Source of the DNA: Alistipes sp. CAG:268
Lineage (GTDB): Bacteria > Bacteroidota > Bacteroidia > Bacteroidales > Rikenellaceae
Direction: 5' to 3'
DNA: 38,213 nt
NCBI GenBank assembly: GCA_000434235.1
Contig: FR892001.1
Span: forward strand, 28,740 to 66,952
The position numbers and the translations under genes were made by a program. Of the stretch, positions 1 through 7,791 are shown one piece after another; the stretch's first letter is position 1; every line of letters starts with the position of its first letter. Below the pieces are notes generated by a model. That model was not told where the DNA came from. It did no database searches and saw only the letters and a list, made by a program, of their open reading frames with translations.

Positions 1-1335
1 AAACTCCACACGACGATCAACTCCACGATGCAGGCCTATGCCGAGCGGGCGGTGCAGAAACAGCTGCAGTCGGTCATCCAGCCGGCGATGGACGCCCAGT
101 ACCGGCGGACGAAGACCCTCTTTCTGAATACGACGCAGGAGGAGCGCAACCGGATCATGCGCCAGGCGATCCGCTATTCGGACCGCTACCGCGAGATGAA
201 GGAGGCCGGATTCAGCGAGAAGCAGATCGCCGAGTCGTTCGACACGAAGTGCCCGATGAAGGTCTTCACCTACCGCGGTGAGCGCGACACGCTGATGACT
301 CCCCGCGACTCGATCCTCCACCACAAGCGCATCATGCGGGCCGCGATGGTTGCCCTCGATCCCCGCACGGGAGCTGTCAAGGCTTATGTCGGAGGACCGA
401 ACTTCCGTTACTTCAAGTACGACATGGCCAAGCAGGGCAAGCGCCAGATCGGTTCGACGATCAAGCCTTTCGTCTATACGTTTGCGATCGACCACCTTGG
501 GATGACGCCCTGCACGATGGTTCCGAACCTTCCGGTGACGATCGAGACGGCCAACGGCGTGGCCTGGTCGCCCAAGGAGGCCGGCAAGGTCGAATACGAC
601 GGCGTGCTGCACCCGCTCAAGTGGGGCCTCGCACGCAGCCGCAACAACTACTCGGCGTGGATCATGAAACAGGCCAAGCAGCCGGCTGCCGTCGCCGACT
701 TTATCCACAACATGGGTATCCGCAGCTTCATCGACCCCGTGCCGGCGCTCTGCCTCGGGTCATCGGAGTCGAACGTCTTTGAACTGACGAGCGCCTTTTC
801 GACCTTCGCCAACGAGGGCGTGCATACCGACCCGATCTTCGTGACGCGGATCGAGGACCGGCAGGGCAATGTGATCTCGACCTTCATCCCGCAGTCGCAG
901 GATGCCGTGAGCGAGCGGACGGCCTATACGATGCTGACCATGCTCCAGGGTGTGGTGAACTCCGGAACGGCCGGGCGCCTGAAGTGGCAGTTCGGTTTCG
1001 ACGGCGTGGAGATCGGCGGCAAGACCGGAACCTCGAACGAAAACCGCGATGCGTGGTTCATGTGCGTGGCTCCGAAGCTGGTGGCCGGAGCGTGGGTCGG
1101 CGGCGAGGATCAGTCGGTGCACCTGCTTTCGCGCGGCGAGGGCAGTGTCATGGCGCTGCCGATCGTCGGCGAGTTCATGAAGTTGGTCTACGACGACGGG
1201 CGGCTCGGCATCGACCGCGAGGATCGTTTCGTGCGCCCGACGCTCATGCCCGAGTACGACTGCGACGAGCAGCAGGAGAGCGGGGAGCGTGCCTCGGAGA
1301 CCGGAATCGCCGAAGACGACGCCTTCTTCGATTGA
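1..1335 (+). CDS. Class A penicillin-binding protein (PBP1A-like), 3' part
   Basis: This is the C-terminal 444 residues of a bifunctional peptidoglycan glycosyltransferase/transpeptidase; the reading frame is open to the left edge, so the start and the glycosyltransferase domain lie outside. The first visible residues (KLHTTINSTMQAYAERAV) match the linker that opens the transpeptidase part of PBP1A. The three penicillin-binding motifs are all present: STIK with the acyl-enzyme serine codon at 454-456, SRN with its serine codon at 637-639, and KTGTS at 1021-1035. The family cross-links lipid II-derived strands in the periplasm, anchored by an N-terminal membrane helix (not visible here). The acidic tail (DEQQESGERASETG...) is low-complexity and not catalytic. 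It is followed 69 bp later by asd on the same strand, which may be co-transcribed. Family call is firm; the 1A subtype rests on the linker sequence and order of motifs. Confidence 0.93.
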   Translation, partial: KLHTTINSTMQAYAERAVQKQLQSVIQPAMDAQYRRTKTLFLNTTQEERNRIMRQAIRYSDRYREMKEAGFSEKQIAESFDTKCPMKVFTYRGERDTLMTPRDSILHHKRIMRAAMVALDPRTGAVKAYVGGPNFRYFKYDMAKQGKRQIGSTIKPFVYTFAIDHLGMTPCTMVPNLPVTIETANGVAWSPKEAGKVEYDGVLHPLKWGLARSRNNYSAWIMKQAKQPAAVADFIHNMGIRSFIDPVPALCLGSSESNVFELTSAFSTFANEGVHTDPIFVTRIEDRQGNVISTFIPQSQDAVSERTAYTMLTMLQGVVNSGTAGRLKWQFGFDGVEIGGKTGTSNENRDAWFMCVAPKLVAGAWVGGEDQSVHLLSRGEGSVMALPIVGEFMKLVYDDGRLGIDREDRFVRPTLMPEYDCDEQQESGERASETGIAEDDAFFD

Positions 1336-1342
1336 TGCAAGA

Positions 1343-1369
1343 CCTCCCGAGGGCGGATCACCGGGGAGG
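1343..1369 (+). terminator. Weak hairpin between the PBP gene and asd
   Basis: CCTCCC at 1343-1348 can pair with GGGAGG at 1364-1369 around a 15-nt loop. What follows is only a short interrupted T-run, so termination would be partial at best. It may equally be chance in GC-rich DNA. Confidence 0.2.
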
Positions 1370-1404
1370 GGAGTTAGGTTTTATATATTAGGTAAAGAAG
1401 AGAG

Positions 1405-2397
1405 ATGAGAATTGCTATCGTGGGCGCCAGCGGCGCCGTGGGACAGGAGTTCCTGAAGATTCTGGAGGAGCGTCAGCTCCCCATCGACGAGTTGTTGCTG
1501 TTCGGCTCGGAGCGCAGCGCCGGCCGCCAGTATATGTTCCGTGGCAAACCCCTTACGGTCAAGTTGCTGGAGCACAACGACGATTTCAAGGGCGTCGATT
1601 ATGTGCTCGCTTCGGCCGGTGCCGGCACGTCGCGCGAGTTCGCCGGGACGATCACCAAGTACGGAGCCGTGATGATCGACAACTCGAGCGCCTTCCGCAT
1701 GGATGAGGACGTGCCCCTGGTGGTGCCGGAGGTGAATCCCGAGGATGCGAAACGGGCCCCCCGGCGGATCATCGCCAACCCGAACTGCACGACGATCCAG
1801 ATGGTCGTTGCGCTGAATGCCATCGAGCGGCTTTCGCACATCACGCGCGTGCACGTATCGACCTATCAGTCGGCGAGCGGCGCCGGTGCGGCAGCCATGG
1901 ACGAACTGGTGCGACAGTATGCCGAACTGGGTGCCGGCAAGGAGCCGACGGTCGAGAAGTTCGCCTTCCAGCTTGCCTACAACGTCATCCCGCATATCGA
2001 CGTCTTCACCGAGAACGACTATACGAAGGAGGAGATGAAGATGTTCAACGAGACGCGCAAGATCATGCACTCGGACATCCGCGTGTCGGCCACCTGCGTG
2101 CGTGTCCCGGTGATGCGCGCCCACTCGGAGAGCATATGGCTCGAGACCGAGCGTCCCGTATCGCCCGAGGAGGCCCGCAAGGCCTTTGCCGAGGCGCCGG
2201 GCGTAGTGCTGATGGACGAGCCCTCGGAGAAGGTCTATCCGATGCCGCTTTTCATTGCCGGCAAGGATCCGGTCTACGTGGGCCGCATCCGTAAGGACCT
2301 GACCTGCGACAACGGATTGACCTTCTGGTGCGTGAGCGACCAGATCAAGAAGGGCGCAGCGCTCAATGCCGTGCAGATCCTCGAGACGTTGATCTGA
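1405..2397 (+). CDS. asd: Aspartate-semialdehyde dehydrogenase
   Basis: A 330-residue cytoplasmic enzyme that reduces L-4-aspartyl phosphate to L-aspartate 4-semialdehyde with NADPH, the branch point to lysine/diaminopimelate, threonine and methionine. The N-terminal nucleotide-binding loop GASGAVG is at residues 7-13. The catalytic cysteine is C128 in NPNCTTIQ. The dimerisation and active-site segment [13 protein letters not shown] follows at about residues 154-166. Length matches the family (about 330-370). The start at 1405 is supported by an A/G-rich ribosome-binding stretch (AAGAAGAGAG) directly upstream. Supply of diaminopimelate for peptidoglycan fits its position behind a penicillin-binding protein gene, although this pairing may be incidental. 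A clear intrinsic terminator follows at 2420. Confidence 0.97.
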   Translation: MRIAIVGASGAVGQEFLKILEERQLPIDELLLFGSERSAGRQYMFRGKPLTVKLLEHNDDFKGVDYVLASAGAGTSREFAGTITKYGAVMIDNSSAFRMDEDVPLVVPEVNPEDAKRAPRRIIANPNCTTIQMVVALNAIERLSHITRVHVSTYQSASGAGAAAMDELVRQYAELGAGKEPTVEKFAFQLAYNVIPHIDVFTENDYTKEEMKMFNETRKIMHSDIRVSATCVRVPVMRAHSESIWLETERPVSPEEARKAFAEAPGVVLMDEPSEKVYPMPLFIAGKDPVYVGRIRKDLTCDNGLTFWCVSDQIKKGAALNAVQILETLI

Positions 2398-2419
2398 CCG
2401 GCGTCCGTATTCCGTATGG

Positions 2420-2455
2420 CGGGGCGGCTCCTTGTTGGGGGCGCCCCGTTTTTTT
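2420..2455 (+). terminator. Rho-independent terminator after asd
   Basis: CGGGGCG at 2420-2426 pairs with CGCCCCG at 2442-2448, followed at once by a run of seven T (2449-2455). It lies 22 bp after the asd stop codon and separates asd from the regulator gene downstream. The stretch 2456-2575 holds nothing else that I could identify. Confidence 0.85.
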
Positions 2456-2575
2456 CGTCTCCACCCGCTGCCCCTTGTGTTTCAGCACCCTTGCATGCCC
2501 TGTATCCTTTGTCTCCCTGTGGCGCCCGTACAAACTGTCTGATCCCGGGATTTGTCATTTTTTGTTTGTGAAAAA

Positions 2576-2606
2576 TTTGTTTTTCCGAAATTTATGCCTA
2601 ATTTTG
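2576..2606 (+). promoter_or_regulatory. Bacteroidetes-type promoter of the LacI-family regulator gene
   Basis: TTTG at 2576-2579 and TAATTTTG at 2599-2606 are separated by 19 bp. This fits the established Bacteroidetes consensus (-33 TTTG, -7 TAnnTTTG). The start of transcription would fall near 2613, right at the palindromic operator, and the gene starts at 2655. Confidence 0.7.
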
Positions 2607-2613
2607 ACTCGCC

Positions 2614-2629
2614 GTTTAACCGGTTAAAC
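2614..2629. promoter_or_regulatory. Probable LacI-family operator O1 (autoregulatory site)
   Basis: GTTTAACCGGTTAAAC is a perfect 16-bp palindrome with a central CpG step, the typical architecture of LacI/GalR-family operators. It begins 7 bp downstream of the -7 element of the regulator's own promoter, so a bound repressor would block initiation. The 14-bp core TTTAACCGGTTAAA recurs at 3675-3688. Confidence 0.72.
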
Positions 2630-2654
2630 TACTTCACCGACCTTAGACCGACCC

Positions 2655-3653
2655 ATGGGCGTATTGCTTAAAGACGTTGCGAAGGCTTTGAACCTTTCGA
2701 AAGCCACCGTGTCCTGGATTCTCTCCGGAAAGGGGGAGGAGAAGGGTTTCAGCGATGCAACCATCAAACTGGTCAAGGAGTCGGCCGCCCGCATGGGCTA
2801 TTCGCCCAACCTGCTTGCCCGGAGCCTTTCGCTCGGCTCGACACACACCATTGCCCTGATCATCCCGGCCATCGGCGATACGTTCTATTCACAGATGGCA
2901 CAAGCGGTCGAAAAACAGGCCCACGAGTGTGGCTATACCTTGATTATCAGTAGTTCGGAGAGTAATGCGGAGAAAGAGCGCCAGCTGATCCGGGCCTTGC
3001 GCGCCCAGCAGGTGGACGGGCTGATCATCGCCCCATCAAAAGGCGAACTCTCGGCCATCCGTTCCATGATGGACGAGCACTATCCCTTTGTATTCATCGA
3101 CCGATATTATCCCGAACTGGAAACCAACTACGTCATCGTGGACAACGAGGAGAGCAGTTGCGGCGTCGTTTCGCGCCTGATCGGAGCCGGTTGCCGGCGG
3201 ATCGCGCTCCTCACGACCGATACGCACCTGTTGGTAATGGGCCGCCGTATCCAGGGGTACCGCGATGCTTTGGCCGGTGCGGGGATCGATGCCGACCCGG
3301 CGTTGTGCGTCGAGGTAAACCGGGCAAACTATGTTGAGGCGGTTGTCGCAGAACTCGATGCGCTTTTCGAGCGCTGCCCCGATGTAGATGGCTTTTTCTT
3401 CACGACGCACTATCTGGCTCTCGAGACGATGCGCTATTTCATTGAACGGGGCATCGATTACCGCCGCCGGTTCCGTTTTGCCTGTTTCCATACCACTACG
3501 GCGCTCGATATCCTGGCGCCCGAGATGCTCGTCACGCAGATGCCGATCGAGGAGATGGGCACGCGGGCGGTGGACATGTTGCTGGAAAACATTCGCGACC
3601 GCGGGAAATTCCGGCCGCAGGGCGTGGTGCTTCAAAACCGGATCATGGACTGA
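2655..3653 (+). CDS. LacI/GalR-family transcriptional regulator
   Basis: A 332-residue DNA-binding regulator of the usual length for the family. The N-terminal helix-turn-helix reads LLKDVAKALNLSKATVSWIL (about residues 4-23), and the hinge-helix region YSPNLLARSL (about residues 53-62) carries the leucine that in LacI and PurR wedges into the central CpG of the operator. The rest is a periplasmic-binding-protein-like sensor domain (ALIIPAIGDTFYSQMAQAVE, then VDGLIIAPS and FVFIDRYYP), expected to bind a sugar or sugar-derived ligand. It is transcribed from a clear promoter with its own operator and sits directly upstream of a SusCD/mannosidase locus carrying the same operator. I infer that it represses that locus until the ligand appears. 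LacI-type regulators are less common than hybrid two-component or ECF-sigma systems at Bacteroidetes polysaccharide loci. The ligand is not known. Confidence 0.93.
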   Translation: MGVLLKDVAKALNLSKATVSWILSGKGEEKGFSDATIKLVKESAARMGYSPNLLARSLSLGSTHTIALIIPAIGDTFYSQMAQAVEKQAHECGYTLIISSSESNAEKERQLIRALRAQQVDGLIIAPSKGELSAIRSMMDEHYPFVFIDRYYPELETNYVIVDNEESSCGVVSRLIGAGCRRIALLTTDTHLLVMGRRIQGYRDALAGAGIDADPALCVEVNRANYVEAVVAELDALFERCPDVDGFFFTTHYLALETMRYFIERGIDYRRRFRFACFHTTTALDILAPEMLVTQMPIEEMGTRAVDMLLENIRDRGKFRPQGVVLQNRIMD

Positions 3654-3673
3654 AACTCTTTTTTTGAACTTTA

Positions 3674-3689
3674 ATTTAACCGGTTAAAT
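3674..3689. promoter_or_regulatory. Probable LacI-family operator O2 in front of the SusCD/mannosidase operon
   Basis: ATTTAACCGGTTAAAT is a perfect 16-bp palindrome that shares its central 14 bp with the site at 2614. It lies 44 bp upstream of the first operon gene. A TTTG at 3663-3666 could be a -33 element, which would place the operator between the -33 and -7 elements. I see no convincing TAnnTTTG -7 match downstream, so the exact promoter is unresolved. The T-run at 3657-3665 has no hairpin in front and is not called a terminator. Confidence 0.72.
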
Positions 3690-3733
3690 AAGCAATTTGA
3701 AATTAAAATGCAATACTAACCAAAACAAACCGT

Positions 3734-4774
3734 ATGAAAAGATTTCTATTATTCTTTGCGGCGAGTGTGCTGGGGTTCAGCTCCTGTGTGGACGAGGTCA
3801 AGTCGGGCGCACAGGATCTGGATTATTCCCGGCTCTACGAGCTGAGAACCCAAATCGAGGAGCGGCTGGAGAATGCGGTCGTCGGAATCGAGGACGGCAT
3901 GTATCCCGAATCGAGCTATGCGGATCTTGAGGCCGCGCTCGAAGAACTGAATCGCGGCATCTCGTCGGCGCGTGCCGGCCTGTTCATCCTGCAGTTCGAG
4001 GTGGACAACTATGTGCTGGCCGCCGAGAAGGCCATCAAGCTGTTTGACGACTCGGTGATCGTTTCGGTAGATCCCGGCACGCCGGCCGAGCTTTTCGTGA
4101 ACGGCATCGACCACAAGGGTTACATCGACTTCGGGTCGTCGTCGGAATATACGCCGGCCAACTTCACGGTCGAGGCGTGGACCAAGTACGACGATGGGTT
4201 CATCGAGACCTCGTTCGGTTCGTTCATCTCCACGTTCGTCAGCCCGCTGCCCTACAAGGGGTGGACGCTCCACTACTGGGGTACCTCCAACAGCCTGCTG
4301 CGCCTCAGCGTCGGCACGAACAACTCGAATCCCGATCTCACGCTGCCGACGATCTATACGGCGGCTCCCTCCACCTGGGGCGAATGGTTCCACGTGGCGG
4401 CCGTTTTCGATACGTCGGCCAAGAAGATGCTGCTCTACATCAACGGCACTCTGAGCGCCTCGGCGGATGTTTCGGACAGCATGGTGCCCTGCAGCAGCGA
4501 GGATGAGTGCCGCATGTGGGCCTTTGTCGAGCCGAAGGACAATTCGCGCTGCATGAGCGGAAGCATCAAGAAGTTCCGTCTGTGGAGCGTGGCCAAGTCG
4601 GAGTCGGACATCCATTCGCTGATGACGGCCGATGTCGAGGGTACGGAGCCTAATCTGGTCTGCGCCTGGGATTTCACCGAGAAACCCGAGGATGACGCGA
4701 ATATTCCCGACAAGACGGGACGCCATACGGCCAAACTCGTCGGTGTGTACAAATGGACTGCGTTGCAGGAGTAA
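3734..4774 (+). CDS. LamG-like surface lipoprotein (candidate glycan-binding protein)
   Basis: A 346-residue predicted lipoprotein. The signal peptide MKRFLLFFAASVLGFSSC ends in a lipobox with the lipidated cysteine at C18. Residues of about 20-105 are predicted to be largely helical (heptad-like SRLYELRTQIEERLENAV) and resemble N-terminal domains of uncharacterised Bacteroidetes lipoproteins. From about residue 125 to the end there is a concanavalin-A/LamG-type beta-sandwich, recognisable by VEAWTKYDD, WGEWFHVAAVFDT, KMLLYINGTL and SIKKFRLWSVAKSESDI. No catalytic motif was seen. Such domains commonly bind carbohydrates, so a role as surface glycan-binding protein is inferred. It is the first gene of the operon, 12 bp ahead of susC; in canonical loci such proteins usually follow susD. 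The exact ligand cannot be read from sequence. Confidence 0.82.
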   Translation: MKRFLLFFAASVLGFSSCVDEVKSGAQDLDYSRLYELRTQIEERLENAVVGIEDGMYPESSYADLEAALEELNRGISSARAGLFILQFEVDNYVLAAEKAIKLFDDSVIVSVDPGTPAELFVNGIDHKGYIDFGSSSEYTPANFTVEAWTKYDDGFIETSFGSFISTFVSPLPYKGWTLHYWGTSNSLLRLSVGTNNSNPDLTLPTIYTAAPSTWGEWFHVAAVFDTSAKKMLLYINGTLSASADVSDSMVPCSSEDECRMWAFVEPKDNSRCMSGSIKKFRLWSVAKSESDIHSLMTADVEGTEPNLVCAWDFTEKPEDDANIPDKTGRHTAKLVGVYKWTALQE

Positions 4775-4786
4775 ATCGATCGAACT

Positions 4787-7777
4787 ATGAAAAATATGAT
4801 AATCAAGGCGGTCGCCGCGCTGATATGCTGCATGGCCGCATGTTGGACCTCGATCGCATCGGCCCAGGAGCCGGTTTCGGTCAGCGGCCAGGTAAAGGAT
4901 ACGAATGGAAACCCGATCATCGGAGCGACGGTAGTCGTCGAGCGGACCGGGGCCGGTACGACCTCGGGGGTGGACGGTGCGTTCACCATCTCGGTGCATC
5001 CGGGCGATGAGCTGACCGTGTCGTTCATCGGATACACCACGCGGAAGATTCCCGTGACGCAGGCCGTTTCGAATCTCGAGGTGGTGCTCGAGGAGGATGC
5101 CCTCAAGGTAGAGGACGTCGTGGTGATCGGATACGGTACGGTGCAGAAGAAGGACCTCACCGGATCGATCGAGTCGATCTCCGGTGACAAGATCACCGAC
5201 GCGATGACGGTCAATCCGACCGAGGCGCTCAACGGACGTGTGAGCGGTGTGCTTGTGACCAAGACGTCGAACCGTCCGGGTACCGACATGAGCATCCAGA
5301 TCCGCGGTCTCAATTCGTTCAACTACTCGAACGAGCCCCTCTATGTGATCGACGGTGTGCCGACGACCTCCGGCCTGCGGCACATCAACCCCGAGGACAT
5401 CGAGTCGATCGACGTGCTCAAGGATGCGTCGTCCTGCGCGATCTACGGATCCCGCGGTTCGAACGGTGTGGTCATCGTGACGACCAAGGGCGTGAACAAC
5501 AAGGAGGGCTTCACGGTCGAGTACAACGGTTACGTGGGCATCAAGACCCCGACCCGCATGCCCGACATGCTCGGAAGCGAGGGCAACGGCATGGAGTATG
5601 TCAATTTCCGCATCCAGCAGTGGACTAATAAGTTCGGTGCCTCGTCGCTCTCGACCGACGCCTTCCTTACGGCTGACGAGCGTCGTCATATTCAGAACGG
5701 CGAGTACTACGACTGGCTGCGCGAATTTGCGCAGGATGCCCTGACGATGAACCACAGCCTCTCGGCTTCGGGCTCGACGGAGCGCACCTCCTATACGTTC
5801 GGCGTGGGTTACATGAGCGACGGCGGTCTGGCCGGTTCGGAGAACTTCGACCGCCTGACGGCCAACATCGGCCTCGAATACCGCGTCAAGAACCGCGCGA
5901 AGGTGGGCATGCGCGCCTACATGTCGCACGATCTGATCAACCACGGTAGCTACGATGCGCTGCTCAACGCCTACTACATCACCCCGATCGTGAGCCGCTA
6001 CGAGGCCGACGGCGTGACGCCTACCTTCACGCACCGCCCGGGCGGCCGTGTGAACCCCTTCATTCAGGATGAGAATACGAAGAACGAGAGCGACGGATGG
6101 TCGTACAACGTCTCGGCCTATGTGGCCTACGACCCGATCGAGCACCTGACGCTCAAGACGCAGTTCGCCACGCAGTACGACGGTGCGGTGAACGGATACT
6201 GGACGGGCACCTACTCGCAGTATGGACAGGGCGTGAACAAGCCCTACGCCTCGCGCAGCGAAGGTTACAACCAGAACTGGGTTTGGGACAATACGATTAC
6301 CTACGAGAATACCTTTGCCGGCAACCACAAACTGAGTGTTATCGGTCTGTTCAGCATGCAGAAGGACAAGCACATGAGTTCGGGCATGACCGGCGAGGGC
6401 CTTCCCTACGATTCGGACTGGCACGCCATCCAGACGGCCGAGCAGATTACCAACGTGAACAGCGGATACTGGGAGTCGGCGATGGTCTCGCTGATGGGAC
6501 GTGTGAACTATGTCTTCAAGGACCGTTACCTGTTCACCGTGACGGCCCGTTACGACGGAACGTCGCGTCTGGCCCGCAAGAACCGCTGGGGCCTGCTGCC
6601 GTCGGCCGCCATCGGATGGTCGATCAAGAATGAGGCTTTCCTGAGCGACGTCGAGTGGGTCAATGCACTCAAGCTGCGCGCCAGCTGGGGCAAGACCGGC
6701 AACAACAACGTCGGCTACAACGTCACGCAGACCCAGCTGGGGCTGAATCCCTATTATCTGGGCGGCTCGGGCAACAAGGGCTTCGGTTTGGGCGACAGCC
6801 TGGGTAACGAGGACCTGAAGTGGGAGATGACCTCGGAGTGGAACTTCGGTCTGGACTTCGGCTTCTTCAACAACCGCCTGTCGGGTATGGTCGATGTCTA
6901 CTTCCGCAAGACGACCGACCTGATCTTCCAGCGCCAGGTGGCCGACGTGAACGGTTACCGCAGCATCCTCGAGAACATCGGCACCACGCAGAACCGCGGT
7001 GTGGAGTTCACGCTCAACAGCGTCAATATCTCGAAGCGCGACTTCACCTGGAAGACCAACATCGTCTTCTCGCTCAACCGCAACAAGATCCTCGACCTTG
7101 ACGGCACGAAGACCGACGACCTGGCCAACCGCCGCTTCATCGGCTACCCGATGAACGTCTACTACGACGTGAAGCAGATCGGCATCTGGCAGGAGTGGGA
7201 GAAGGACGAGGCGGCCAAGTACAGCGCCGCTCCGGGCTGGCCCAAGATCGAGGACCACGACAAGAACGGCATCATCGACGCCAACGACATGTATATCCTC
7301 GGTACGCAGAGCCCCGACTGGACGGCCGGTATGACCAATACCTTCTCGTACAAGAACTGGGATCTGTCGGTTTACTGTTACACGCAGGTGGGCGGTCTCT
7401 ACAACGACCCCTTCACGTTCACCTTCCTCGGCCTGAACAACCAGGACTGGAACAAGCTGGCCGTCGAGTACTGGACTCCCGAGAACAAGAACAACAAGTA
7501 CCCGGGCATCGGTCTCGAGTGCCTCTGGACGCAGGCCCTCTCGCAGGTGGACGGAACCTTCTTCAAGATCCAGAACATTACGCTGGGCTACTCGCTGCCC
7601 CAGACGGCGCTCAACAAGATCCGCATGAAGGGCCTGAGGGTCTACTTCTCGGTGCAGAATCCCTTCACCTTCAGCGATTACCTGGGATCCGACCCGCAGG
7701 TGATCGGCGAGGACCTCTCCCAGTCGCTGTCGCTCTATCCGATGATCTTCACGTGCGGCTTCAATCTTAAATTCTAA
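4787..7777 (+). CDS. SusC/RagA-family TonB-dependent outer-membrane transporter
   Basis: A 996-residue outer-membrane beta-barrel importer. The signal peptide spans about residues 1-26 (cleavage after ASA). It is followed by a carboxypeptidase-D-regulatory-like domain (VSGQVKDTNGNPIIGATVVV, to about residue 95), the SusC-type segment EDVVVIGYGTVQKKDLTGS, and a plug domain to about residue 230 (IRGLNSFNYSNEPLYVIDGV, ending in SNGVVIVTTK). The barrel fills the rest and ends in a terminal phenylalanine, as usual for outer-membrane barrels. With the SusD protein encoded 14 bp downstream it should form a lidded importer for an oligosaccharide, energised by TonB-ExbBD. Length is typical. No FecR-type signalling extension is present, consistent with control by the upstream LacI-type regulator. 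Cargo is inferred from the neighbouring mannosidases to be mannose-containing. Confidence 0.96.
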   Translation: MKNMIIKAVAALICCMAACWTSIASAQEPVSVSGQVKDTNGNPIIGATVVVERTGAGTTSGVDGAFTISVHPGDELTVSFIGYTTRKIPVTQAVSNLEVVLEEDALKVEDVVVIGYGTVQKKDLTGSIESISGDKITDAMTVNPTEALNGRVSGVLVTKTSNRPGTDMSIQIRGLNSFNYSNEPLYVIDGVPTTSGLRHINPEDIESIDVLKDASSCAIYGSRGSNGVVIVTTKGVNNKEGFTVEYNGYVGIKTPTRMPDMLGSEGNGMEYVNFRIQQWTNKFGASSLSTDAFLTADERRHIQNGEYYDWLREFAQDALTMNHSLSASGSTERTSYTFGVGYMSDGGLAGSENFDRLTANIGLEYRVKNRAKVGMRAYMSHDLINHGSYDALLNAYYITPIVSRYEADGVTPTFTHRPGGRVNPFIQDENTKNESDGWSYNVSAYVAYDPIEHLTLKTQFATQYDGAVNGYWTGTYSQYGQGVNKPYASRSEGYNQNWVWDNTITYENTFAGNHKLSVIGLFSMQKDKHMSSGMTGEGLPYDSDWHAIQTAEQITNVNSGYWESAMVSLMGRVNYVFKDRYLFTVTARYDGTSRLARKNRWGLLPSAAIGWSIKNEAFLSDVEWVNALKLRASWGKTGNNNVGYNVTQTQLGLNPYYLGGSGNKGFGLGDSLGNEDLKWEMTSEWNFGLDFGFFNNRLSGMVDVYFRKTTDLIFQRQVADVNGYRSILENIGTTQNRGVEFTLNSVNISKRDFTWKTNIVFSLNRNKILDLDGTKTDDLANRRFIGYPMNVYYDVKQIGIWQEWEKDEAAKYSAAPGWPKIEDHDKNGIIDANDMYILGTQSPDWTAGMTNTFSYKNWDLSVYCYTQVGGLYNDPFTFTFLGLNNQDWNKLAVEYWTPENKNNKYPGIGLECLWTQALSQVDGTFFKIQNITLGYSLPQTALNKIRMKGLRVYFSVQNPFTFSDYLGSDPQVIGEDLSQSLSLYPMIFTCGFNLKF

Positions 7778-7791
7778 TCTGAGACGGAACC

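Noticed and set aside
3654..3673. Terminator after the LacI-family gene
   Set aside because: A T-run is present at 3657-3665 but no stable hairpin precedes it.
3749..7258. Very long minus-strand open frame (about 1170 codons) opposite the LamG and SusC genes
   Set aside because: It is rich in Arg, His, Val and Leu with no recognisable domain and lies exactly opposite clear genes. High-GC codon use leaves the antisense frame open.
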